From Eremomyces bilateralis CBS 781.70 (lineage: Eukaryota; Ascomycota; Dothideomycetes; Eremomycetales; Eremomycetaceae), in NCBI RefSeq assembly GCF_010015585.1, contig NW_022985116.1:6096-36981 (forward strand): DNA of 30,886 nt, given 5' to 3'. Position numbers and translations under genes: made by a program. The stretch's first letter is position 1. Each line of letters begins with the position of its first letter. The notes under the pieces were generated by a model that did not search any database, had not been told where the DNA came from, and worked only from the letters and a program-made list of their open reading frames with translations. Shown piece after piece: positions 11,082 to 21,562 of this stretch.

Positions 11082-11844
11082 TCTGTAATTTCGGAAAGCG
11101 GGTTGGGTTGTTGGTGTCTTGGTTGTTTAATAGGTTATGAATATATATCACACGTGTGGAAATCACTGACGAATGTCGCATCTAATCTACCCACGGGTGT
11201 CCCTTGCACTCAAAGTGCATGTCTCTAGCTCACAGGTTTTCAGTAGAAACACTTCTCATTTTGGCACGGAAGAGACAAGTATCCTCAAGTTGTGGGCTAA
11301 GCTCGCCAGCATTCAGAGGCAAAATATTTCCCTCCAGCTCAGGGGGAGATGTTGGATCCGTTTAAATTCGGGGACGTTCGGTCTTGGAACAGCGGCGAAA
11401 TACAGTGCATTCAGTTCGGCGAGTTCGACGTCTTCGTATTGTTCATGTTTTTGAGCAGGCCGACGACGGAATTTCCTACGGAGTTGGGTCTGCAAGATTA
11501 GATTACGATGATGCTGTGAATAACGTCAATTTTTAAGAGAAGAGCATTAAGCTGAGCTGAACTCCCACCAGCATACACCACAAAAGTAGTGGATACAATG
11601 CAATAAAAGCGTCAGACCGGCAGCTATACGAAGCACAAGACAAGTAAACATGGAGGAAAGAAGCCAACGACTTCCATTATATGATTTTTCGGTTTTATAA
11701 TTGGTGAATACGAGTAAATAACCTCAACGCAAATATGAGAAATATAAAAATCCAAGCAAAGTGCTTTCCCAAATCCATTCATGCACCACACACCTCTCCA
11801 TGCACCAGAGTGAATGGCCGTTATATGGTAACATCATCTCGTTC
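11082..11844. other. Convergent intergenic region
   Basis: It lies between the 3' ends of the synthase gene (+) and the chitinase gene (-). It should contain both 3' untranslated regions. Open frames at 11173-11454 and 11313-11495 overlap in opposite directions and show no domain. I see no other gene. Confidence 0.5.
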
Positions 11845-14656
11845 TTACAGCAATGCCATGACGACCGCAACGGCGCCCAGGAAGCCGCTGACGCTGAGAG
11901 CTGCGGCGCTACCGTGGAATTGCGCAGGAGACACCGGCTTCGAGGGCTGGGGGTAGTTCGGGCCGCTCGGCTTTCCGACGGGCGGCTGCACACCGGTACC
12001 GGTGGGCGCAATGCTAGCGGTGGAATTCTTCCCATAAGAATGACCCTCCACTTGCTTGCCAACAACAGGAGGAGACGGCTTGGGGACCACTGTCATGGTA
12101 ACGACAGGGGCGGCAGGCTTGTCACCAGTGACGGTGATGGTGTTGGTGCTATAAGACGTCTTCGAGATCGTCGTCGTTGTCGTCCGGGGCTTGTCTCCAC
12201 CCGGGGGGTTTGGCTTGGGGTGGTCTCCACCAGGAGGCGAAGGGCCTGGCTTGTGTGGCCCGTGGGGAGAAGTCGCAGGCACCTCAGTCTCAGTGACGGG
12301 GCAGACAGTCGTAGTAACGGAGACGACGATCGTGACGACGCGGGGGGTCTTGCTCTCGTTGGGGCAGTTCGGGACCGTGTCGGGGCAATCGGTGATGGTG
12401 CTAGTGAGGGTGGAGTAGATGGTTGAGGTGGTATAAGTGGTTGGAGGGGGTGGGGTCACAGAGCTCTCAGGGGCAGAGGAAGAGGGAGAACCTGGGCTAG
12501 AGCTTGGCGGTGGTGGTGATACAGTGTTCTCAGGTACGGAGGAAGATGGAGAAACTGGGCGAGAGCTCGACGGTGGTGGTGATACAGTGCTCTCAGGGAC
12601 AGAGGAAGATGGAGAAACTGGGCGAGAGCTCGACGGTGGTGGAGAGCTGGACGGGTGGTGAGACACTGTTCCGTTGCTGTATGGCGGCCGGGTCGAGACG
12701 GTTGGATGATGGCTGCTCGGGCTCGTAGGTAGTTGAGAAGAACCGCCGGTCTGAGATCCAGAAGGACGAGGGGAGTGGCTGCTCTGGCTTCCTGACGGAC
12801 GAGGAGAGTGGCTGCTGTGGCCTCCCGTAGGATGGTGAGAATGGCTGCCCTGGCTTCCTGAAGGGCGAGGAGAGTGGCTACCATGGCCTCCTGTAGGATG
12901 GTGAGAGTGGCTGCTCTGGCTCCCTGAAGGACGAGGGGAGTGGCTACTCTGGCTTCCTGAAGGGCGGGGAGAGTGGCTGCTGTGGCTTGCAGTAGGATGG
13001 TGAGATCCGCTGTGGCTTCCAGTGGGGCGAGGGGAGTGGCTGGAAGCACGGCTGCTCGACGGGATGCTTGAGCCTGAAGAAGCGCTTGATCCAGAGCTAG
13101 AGGCAACAGAGCTGCTGCTGGAAGAGCTGCTGGAAGAGCTGCTGGATGAGGTGCTGGAAGAGCTGCTGGATGAGGTGCTAGAGGCGATGCTTGAAGAGCT
13201 GCTGGAGGAGCTGCTGGAGGAGCTAGTAGTGGAAGAAACGACGGAGGAGCTGGATAGAGGCGGTCCGCAATGTCCAAAGAGTGGCTGGCATCCAGAGTCG
13301 CAATGGGCAGTGCTGCTGCCACAATATCCATGCTGGCTGCAGCAGACACCCGGCTGGCATACGTAGATCGCAGAGGGTTGAGGGCCGCATGAGCCGTCAG
13401 GAGACGTCTGGGTGGGCTTCGGGGGTGCGGCCGACGAGGACGACGTGGGAGCGCAGCTTGAGAACGTCTTGCCGCTGCCGAGGCTAATCAGGGCATCCTT
13501 CATATAGTAGGCATATTCCTTTCCGCAGATCTGGTTTCTCTTGCTGTATGTGGATTCCCAGAGCATGATGCCACCGAATTTGTCATCAGTATAGTAGTCT
13601 GAAGCAATTGTGAAGGCCTCGGCGGGGGAAAGGTAGTAAGACTTGTCAGTGAAAATGGCTTCTGTGGAGGCGGGCTGAGAATCCATTAGTCGCGCCCCTC
13701 TATATTCCTTTCCGGCGACTTACAAGACCAATGTAGTATCTAACATTGGGGTTCCGCGAGGGGTGATCACTCCAAGCATTGTAAGTGAAAGCTGCCATGT
13801 CGGTCAGGCCCGTGCGGGCAGAGCACAGCGCAGTGTTATAGAATTGGACGAAGACAAAGTCGATCCAGGAGTGCTCCAACGCATCAGACAAGTGCGAGTC
13901 GGGAACGATGCACTGAGGAGCGGCAGAGATATAGTACTCGTTCGGCCCGGCAGGGAAACAATAATCCTTGAGGTAGTTGATCAGGTCGGCATAGCCACGG
14001 GACTCATAGTCCGCGAACGGCGGGTCCGGCATCAGCGACTCGATATCAAAGTCGAAGCCATCAATGCTGGAGTCGCCGAACGGCCGGGGAAGCCCAGCGG
14101 CAACCCACTCGTCCGTTTGAGGGCCGAAAGCACCCCAGAGGAATTCCGCGAAGTCTTTGGCGGAGGTCGCGTTATTGATATAGTAGTTGGTCGGGGAACC
14201 GCCACCAATGGAGAGGAGGACTTTCTTGCCAGCGGCTTGGCAAGTCTTGATATCGGGACCAATCTGCGGGCAGTTGCTCCTCAGTTCGGTCTTCACGCCG
14301 TTGTTACTGTACATCTCCTCGCCGCAGGCATTTCCGAAATTGGTCGCTGGCCATCCACCAGGCGAATTATCGGGAAATCCATTCACGAACGAGAGGTTGA
14401 TGATGTCGACGTCGTCACTTTGGCAGGACTCGGAAAGCCGTGCTTGGGATGCACCTTGGCCCTACCAAACAGGAAAACGATCAGCCGGTTCCATAAAAGT
14501 CTCAAATACGAGATCGATCGACATGCGATGAGATCTTTAAGGCTGACATACCCAGTAGACAGCAACATTATTCTTAGACGTCGGATCGAATGCCGCAGAA
14601 GCAACTGAAAGCAATGAAGTAGCTGCAGCAGCTACTGTGAAGGAACGCATCATCAT
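11845..14656 (-). CDS. GPI-type class III chitinase (GH18) with CBM18 and Ser-rich stalk
   Basis: Endochitinase-type cell-wall enzyme. Exons 14656-14552, 14461-13724 and 13674-11845 (introns of 90 and 49 bp) encode 890 residues. The product starts with a signal peptide (MMMRSFTVAAAATSLLSV, cleavage probably near residue 21). A GH18 domain follows, with the beta-4 motif DGFDFDIES (catalytic Glu176). Next comes an eight-Cys hevein-like CBM18 at about residues 372-419, including CCSQHGYCGSS. A very long Ser/Thr/Pro-rich region with 11-residue repeats comes after that. The chain ends in a hydrophobic tail (GFLGAVAVVMALL) typical of GPI-anchor signals. The acceptor giving YIGL-PAST was chosen because it restores the conserved family junction. 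It is likely wall-bound or plasma-membrane anchored and involved in wall remodelling. It resembles Aspergillus ChiA-type enzymes in layout, though the CBM18 is a notable extra. Confidence 0.93.
12748..12978 (-). repeat. Seven 33-bp tandem repeats in the chitinase stalk
   Basis: Seven consecutive 33-bp units encode 11-residue blocks of two kinds, SHSPRPSGSQS and SHSHHPTGGHG. The proline-arginine form is the more frequent (five of seven). Degenerate units continue to about 13041. The stretch is histidine-, serine- and proline-rich and lies between the chitin-binding module and the GPI tail. Length variation between strains is likely for such repeats. Confidence 0.9.
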
Positions 14657-15061
14657 GAATTAAGTACGCAATAGCAATTCAATGAGGGACTAATATTATA
14701 GATAGGGAGTGGGTAGCCGAAGCCAGTAAAGATCGTAACGAGATAAACTCAACGAGAGGACGCAGACCCGAAGTCTACAATGGTGAACCGTTAACGCTCC
14801 GCTGGATAAACTTGAAAAGCCGCGAGAGAACTGAGAAGAAGAGAATGAACGAAGAAACAGCGAGGGGGCATCTTGATGAAGAGGCGTCTCTGACTTTCCG
14901 CCCAGGACCGCAGGACTCCAGGCGGTCTGGGGTCTATTTTTGCCTACCGTGCACGGAGAAGACTAGAAGTAAGAAGCCTTGCCGTTCTAAATCCGAATGG
15001 AGTATTCTCGCTCCATTCTCCAAGCATCGTATCCTGATCCCTGGGATATGCCCATAGTGTA

Positions 15062-15110
15062 GCGCTGCTAGGCATTCCAATGCCCAATCCATTTGGATAT
15101 TTAGCAGCGC
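15062..15110. repeat. Nested inverted repeats, cloverleaf-like
   Basis: An outer 9-bp stem (GCGCTGCTA at 15062-15070 with TAGCAGCGC at 15102-15110) encloses two smaller hairpins, GGCATT-CC-AATGCC and ATCC-ATTT-GGAT. The whole can fold into a three-branched structure. An 8-bp inverted pair GAATGGAG/CTCCATTC lies just upstream at about 14995-15018. This could be a cruciform-forming repeat tip or a structured transcript. No tRNA identity is present. Confidence 0.55.
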
Positions 15111-18084
15111 CATCATTACGGCGAAGCGGCAATGCCTGCTTTGTCAGGTACTTAACAGGGGGTTCGTGAGGTCTCAAGTCATGGTCGCCCTGCTAAAGGC
15201 GTTAGACTGCAAGCCGTTGAATGTGGGAGAGGGAAGGTTGCATCGCATGATTATCGCGTGGATGGTTGGAACGGATGGTTGAGGGAATGAGGGGCGTCGC
15301 AACCTTGCGGTCGGTCAACCGTCCAGGCGTCGGTTAATATGGGCGTTAGCGTGATAAACATGATAAATGTAGGGATTCATCCTAGCCGCGCAGGATTTAG
15401 CGAAAGAAAACGCCTGCCAGCCTTCCGAATGGCGTTAGCTGACTACCTGTTCCTGGCATGGAGGATGCGCCCATGTGCAGGCGAGCCTAGAACACCTGGG
15501 ATTCGGTACCTGCACAACTCCCTTGACAGTTGACCGAGAACAGCGAGGATAGATCTGGATTATTGGGCCGAGACTGGTTGACCGGTCAGCTTGGATTTGC
15601 GCCAAAGAGAAGCCTAATCAAAAAAGGGGTAGGATCAGCTCCATAGGGAATTGGTTATTGGACTTTGGAATTTGGATGAGAGAATTCCATGTTCGAATTA
15701 TGAAAATTGGACGACTGCAGGTTGTGGACTATGTCCACCACTATGGAAAATTAGTGTTGCTAAAGATATCCTAGAGCTCGATAGTAACGGGGAAGACTTC
15801 AACAGGAGCGGACGATGTAATTAGAAAATATTTAATAGTTCATGCCCAGGCAATCCTTTGATGGCGAACATGTTGTCCGGTAGCATTAATGATATTTAAT
15901 TTCGGCTCGTTGTTCCAGATGTCTATGTCGTTGTCGGAGTTAGGCGAAAAATGCACAGGAAAAGCGTGACGCTGCAAGTACTAATTATAGTGAGTTCGGC
16001 CAATTTAGATTCGACAAGTCACCAATAATGAGCCCACAAGCGCCCAATCCCTTAGTATCCACGCCACCAGTTCGTTATCACTTTCTCCGCGGGTAATACG
16101 TACAGGAAATTTAATTTGTGCTTGCAATTTGGCTCGTCGACCCGAACGGGGCGCCGCCTTCGGAATGGTTAGGTTACCGTTGGAATCATCCAGCCTTCCG
16201 TCACCCTTCCAAATCCCTTCCATCCTTCCAGCATCCATAAGTATGACAACCAGAGTGTGGTTGGTAGTATAAATTTGATCCTACAAAGCGATGAGCCTTT
16301 CAAAATCCATCCAGGAAGTATTATATGCGACTGAACCGGAAAGACGAAAACCATCAAACATCCTCGCTACCAGTGCCCAGTTCCCGCGTGGAAGATGGCT
16401 CAATTTCCGCTTGACCGGACAGCAGCTGGCTAGGATTTCCTAGGCAAATACTTGATTCAGGAATGGGGTAAATCTCGTCCGATTTGCATTTTGATCAGTC
16501 CCTACTCCCTACATGGAATCCCTTCATCTCAGTTCTCGGCTTGACACAGGGTCTCGTGAAAGAAGAAGGATGCGCTGGTTTTGGTATTCCCCACTGGCTC
16601 CTAAAGTCCCAACTCTCTGGTCTTGGGCATCGATCCAGCCGTTCACTTGATCCAGGGAAACAAAAGGGACACGTTGGTATTGCGGGTCGGCTCACATCTC
16701 TCACCGCCCCTGTTATTCGCTACTCTCCCGCGGAAGATTAGAAATATGCATGTTCCACAATGCTTATGTCTCAGTTCGGAGGAGGACAGCGACAATATTA
16801 TTCTCTTTGCACTATTTCAGGTGTGTAGGGAAGTGCATGCCGGGAACAGGAGGGTTGTCGATGGGGCGAAGAGCATACCACAGGCAGGAGACTCTATGTC
16901 ATTGGTTCTTGACGTGCAAAGTTAAGCAGGCATGGTAGGTGTCTCTATGGTGAAGGAGGCCGATGCCGCGTGGCAATTAGCGGAATCGACCTCGCCGCTC
17001 ACCGAAATTGAACTATCCATGGTACTGGTATCTAGAAGGAAAGACTTCATAGCAAGCTTCAGGCGGTACTACCTATCATGATCGGTACCCGCTCGCAAGT
17101 TTCGAATTCGTGTTCGGTCGGAACCTTCACCGAACGATAATATCGCGAACTGTCATGACTGATCAGAGTCTTAATAAAGTTTAAATCTTCCATGAACCTA
17201 TTCTCATCCTCTCGACCCTCCTACCCAGCTTCCGAAAGCCCAGGTGCCATTGTCCAAGCAGATGAGACAAGCTACCACATTCTCCGCGAAGCTGTCCGCA
17301 AGCCTAACCCCCAATCTCTCCTGGTTTGAGCCACAAGTGGGCCCAACGCTTGTTACCAGGAAATTGTGAGTAGACATCACCAAATCCGAGGGTTTTTAGC
17401 GAGAGGGGAAACATATTATGTAGGTGAAGAGAGCGACCACGAGATTTGATTTGATTCAGTGCCCCCAGTCTCCTGCCCGCTACAGGTGCCCGGTTTCGCG
17501 GAAGCGAGCGGATGGTTCCCCTAGCCAATCTTGAGGGAGCCCACTCCAGACCTGTAGAGTGTACCAATTATGCTACATGACATATCGTTCTGAGGCGAAG
17601 TTGCCTCGCCATTGAGAGAGCTGAGTGACATTTCTGCCTTGCAACCCCCAAAGCGAAATTTGTCTGGAAATCATCGCTGTGGAACGAGATGACTGAGGCT
17701 GACAGAAGGAGTTTGGACAAAGGGGTGTGGACAGTGTGAGAGCTTGGCATGGGAGCTCCTTTTCCGATGGAAGATTCTATGGTCAACGTTGCAGGTATGA
17801 ATGACGGTGGCTGGCCGAATCAGTCGTTTCCCCAGCTAGACACCCCAGATATGCCAATGGATTTTCGAGCGAATAGCAGATGTCGAAGGTTCCTTCCACG
17901 GCCACTGATTTTTGGAGTTAGATATACATACCATGTTAATCGCAATCAAGGTCTTCATTACGCTTCGAAGTCCCACGATATCGTAAGAAGCAAGTCGTCC
18001 AAAGCCGCAGGGAGCTAGCCTACTACAACTCTACACCAGTTTTCCATCGAGCTTAAACTGATTTACAAACCTTGCACGACCTAG

Positions 18085-18378
18085 GAGAATCCACCAATCC
18101 TCAATGTCTCTCGAGTTCACGATGCAGATAAAGGTCCTGGCGACGAAGCCCTCAGATTGGAACCTCGCTGGAATGCTCTACAAAGTCAACTGGACGTTAT
18201 GAAAACGATCTGGAACGAACTCCACGAGGGGGAAGCTCATATAAAACTCGGACCGTCTCAGCGGCAGGAATCTCCATCATCAGCAGCCTCATGGGTCGAA
18301 AGTTTGCATGAACAAGGCCTGGGGCTTCAAAGGATGGGATATGCATCTCTCAGGCGTAGTCTGGAACAGCTGCCGTGA
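18085..18378 (+). other. Possible orphan exon, unrecognised
   Basis: After TAG at 18082-18084 the frame stays open for 97 codons, ending LRRSLEQLP. The composition looks protein-like, with an amphipathic helical stretch around WNALQSQLDVMKTIWNELHE. There is no suitable ATG at the beginning, so it would have to be an internal or terminal exon; a splice acceptor CCTAG sits exactly before it. No family is recognised and no partner exon was found. It could be a relic of a lost gene. Confidence 0.22.
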
Positions 18379-19501
18379 GAAACGCAGTAGTGGCAAGCGA
18401 TGTCCACCAATTATGTTATGTCATCATCCGGATGAGCACCACCATAGCCGATGCCTTATTGTCTTCCTGCCCGAGGACGCTACCAGCGCAGGAAATCACC
18501 CCACAGCCATAAAGTCGATCGATAGGTGCCATCCGCCATCCATCAGTGGTAAGGCGAGACCACGACAGCGAGGATCGCATAGGAGTGAATATCAATTAAG
18601 AAGCAGCAGAGGTACTTCCTCCTCCCTATGATAACGAAACTAGAATCCTGATTTCTGGTGCTCGGGCCACTGAAAAGGGGTCGCATTGGGAGATTGATCG
18701 AATTTGTCTCTCTCCCAGCTGGTGAATCCGTTATGGTCCTTGGGTATTAAAGGAACTTCGACAGGTGTATTACCAAGGTGACCACAATGGTCGATTTGGT
18801 AGAATATGTGGCTACCTCCCGGGGAGTAACGAGTCGTCTCAAGGTGATGCTGCGCAGAATTAGGGGGTTCGACTCCCCGTCCTTACCATAGTGTTTTGGG
18901 CTTTTTGGGGATTTTTATTGGCAATTCTTTCCATTACGTCTCTTCGGGCATTTGGCCTCGCACATAGTCTTTGAGGAGATCCAGTCTCTGCAATAAGGTT
19001 GGATATGCGAAATATGAGTACAGCCAACAGCTAAGTCGAATTGTGCAACCCGTTGCCATGGATATGAGTTGCTCATTCCTTCCACAACGAGTTTTTGAGC
19101 GTCATTTATCACGAATGCAAGTAGATAAGAATCCCATTTGTTAATAATCAATACGGCAGCTCTACCTTATAAAAAGTATAAGTCTGCACGTTGCAAAAAG
19201 GAGGGGCTATGTTGGTGGCGCATGCTATGGGCGCTTAAACTTCATATTAATCTACTACCCAACACAGGTACGGCATCGTTCGGTCATGCTACGGGAAACC
19301 AAGAGCAAGGCTATCTTCTAGGAATTCTTAACTTGTCCTTCGTCATTCTTGTCGTCCATATTTACCATATTTTACAACTCTGTTAATCCACCCTATCTGA
19401 TACCAAAGGGTCCCATATCCCGAATTCCCATTAGAAGCAAGGACGAGGCTTGCGAGGAAAGACAAAGGCTATGAGTCCTGCCCTTTCTCACTGCGCCTCC
19501 A

Positions 19502-21458
19502 ATGAACGGAGCAACCACACTCCCTGACGGCGTGCCAGGCGCCGTATTGGAGTCGAAGATCGAAGTCCAGTTCATAGAAGGATACACGAAGCATAGCACT
19601 TGGCACAACTTTCGTCAACTCCAGACTCAAGGAACATGGGTGCGCCATTCGAAGCTTGGTAGAGGAGCGTTCGGTAGTGTATCACTTGAGACCCGCCGCT
19701 CGGGGCTGACAGGGAACATTGGTGTGCAACCAGTGCTTAGAGCTGTGAAGAAGATTAAGAAAGTGGACCACAGGGGAGATGGATTGAACTACTGGAAGGA
19801 GTTGGAAGCGATAGCGAAATTCTCGCAAGACCAGGTAAGATTACGGATAATGTCTTGTGCATTTGAGCCGACTTACCCATAGTATCAACCCTTCTTCGTT
19901 CGATCATACGGATGGTACGAAAACAATGACTCGGTCTTCATAGCCATGGAATACTTCCCGTATGGAGATTTGCGGAAGTACATGCAGACGAACTGGGGAT
20001 TTCCAGAATTGGAGGTAAGACTTATCATCAAGCAGATGTTGTCCGGCATCCACTTCTTACATGACGAGGGATTCGTCCACCGAGATCTGAAGCCCGAGGT
20101 AAGTGTCGACAGGTGGGTGTCAAAATCTTCAGTATATGTAAATAGTACGACTAACGTACCCAAGAATCTCCTGGTTGAACACATGGGTCCACGATGGAGG
20201 ATAAAGATCGGTGATTTCGGAATCTGCAAAAACACCCAAGCAACAGTTCTTCAAACGAAGATAGGGACATTGTTCTATATGGCTCCGGAGGTATCACTGA
20301 GAATGTGGACGAAGCCTGATACTGAACCACTCGACTCGTATTCCTCTGCGGTCGACATATGGGCAGTCGGAATAATCGCCGTGGAACTTCTTCTTAAGCG
20401 CTACGCGTTCCTATCTAGTCCCATGGTAGGAAACATGCAGCTCAATCTCACTGGGGAAGGCGAAGAGCCACTTTCAGAACCGTGTCGAGACTTTGCGGGC
20501 AGGTTATTGGCGCTCGATCCCAGTTCGAGACTAACTGCCAGAGCCGCTGGAGATCACGAATGGATCATTACAAGTAGTTTACCCCTGGAGGAGGACTACA
20601 GGTGACGTCTCGAATCTAGGCGTGCCTGACCTTGTTAACCCCGAACAGATTCTCGATCGCGGAGACAGAACCGTCTGTCACAGATTTTACCGTGTCATCC
20701 GCCTCATGCAGATGGTCAGACCTAGGATCCAACAGCAAAGCCTCAGGGTCATCGACCGGGACATTACCCACCACATCCCAGAATAGCACGATTGATCCTA
20801 ACCTCCTAGCCCCCAACTTCAGAAGCCTCTCATTGCAAACGGTAGGGTTGATCCCCCGATGTAGTTGTTTGCGCTCGCTCACCACCATAACACCAGGGCA
20901 AATTCTTCATCATCAAGTCCAAAAACGACGAGAACGTCGAAAAGAGCATCGAGCGTGGCGTATGGACGTCGTATAATCGGAATAACATCAAGCTTAACGA
21001 AGCATACTTGAGCGCGACGGGGCCAGTCCTACTGTTCTTTTCAGTGGTCGGAAGGTAAGAGTCGGGTTTATCCCATACAATAAAAACCTCAACATCGCTA
21101 AAATTTCCGTACAGCAAAAAGTTTTGCGGCGTCGCGAGGATGACGAGTGAGGTCGATTGGGATAACACTGATAACCACTGGGTTGGTGGGGTATGGGAAG
21201 GGTATGTATTGTCCTGTCGAATGAACCAACATTGACTGATTGGACGTATACTAATTGTCGTCATCAATGCCTAGGCGCTTCACGCTCGAGTGGCTTTCGA
21301 TGAAGGAGGTCTGGTTTCGTCGGGTCAACCGTGTTACCGTGAATGCGAACAGTAACGACCTAGTATTGGCAGCAAGGGATGGGACTGAGGTATCGGCAGA
21401 CGCAGCATATCAGATGCTTCGAGCATTTTCGGAGAACGGCACGAACCAGCAGCGGTAG
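19502..21458 (+). CDS. Ser/Thr protein kinase fused to a C-terminal YTH domain
   Basis: Seven exons (19502-19834, 19883-20098, 20165-20601, 20649-20841, 20897-21054, 21115-21201, 21275-21458) give 535 residues with matching phases at all six introns. The kinase part has the Gly loop LGRGAFGSV (52-60), ATP-binding Lys83, HRDLKPEN (Asp179, Lys181, Asn184), DFG (200-202) and APE (223-225), so it should be catalytically competent. A 65-residue Ser/Thr-rich linker leads to a YTH domain at about 394-530. It begins GKFFIIKSKN and contains FCGVARMTS. The three aromatic-cage tryptophans align as Trp416 (GVWTS), Trp468 (DNHW) and Trp473 (GVWEGRF), so binding of N6-methyladenosine RNA is plausible. The linker exon and the YTH exons contain no in-frame ATG that could serve as a separate start, and the YTH frame is closed by TAA immediately upstream of exon 5. 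This argues against a separate YTH gene. The kinase subfamily is not recognised. A wrongly joined pair of genes is the main alternative. Confidence 0.85.
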
Positions 21459-21562
21459 TGATTCATGAGCGATGTGGATGGATTACTGATTGCTCATAAT
21501 TACATTATCATGCTAGATCTATACGCTCGTAATGCTCATCAAATATATCTAAATACATCATA

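Larger units (their letters stand above)
14657..19501. other. Gene-poor 4.8-kb region
   Basis: No gene can be supported across this stretch. The left end holds the divergent promoter of the chitinase gene. Open frames are short (mostly under 100 codons), overlap in several frames and show no family motif. Two items stand out: a multi-branched set of inverted repeats at 15062-15110, and a 97-codon open frame at 18085-18378 with coding-like composition. A tRNA T-arm look-alike near 18864-18880 was examined and rejected. The right end should hold the promoter of the kinase-YTH gene. Confidence 0.5.

Noticed and set aside
12456-13349. A 297-codon reverse-strand open frame rich in Ala, Leu and Pro.
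   Set aside because: It is another frame of the Ser-rich repeats of the chitinase gene on the same strand. The low-complexity codons explain its openness, and the chitinase frame has the signal peptide, catalytic motif and GPI tail.
13763-14608. A 281-codon forward frame.
   Set aside because: It is antisense to the GH18 domain of the chitinase gene, whose catalytic motif and splice sites are clear on the other strand.
18800-18895. tRNA-like T-arm (GGGGGTTCGACTCCCC followed by GTCCTTACCA).
   Set aside because: The T-stem and loop look right, but I found no matching 5' acceptor strand, D-arm or anticodon arm at the expected distance upstream. A covariance-model scan would settle it.
20632-21458. 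A separate YTH-domain gene downstream of a kinase gene ending at 20605.
   Set aside because: No in-frame ATG exists in the linker or the first YTH exons, the YTH frame is closed by a stop immediately upstream of exon 5, and all splice phases fit a single gene. Transcript data are still needed.
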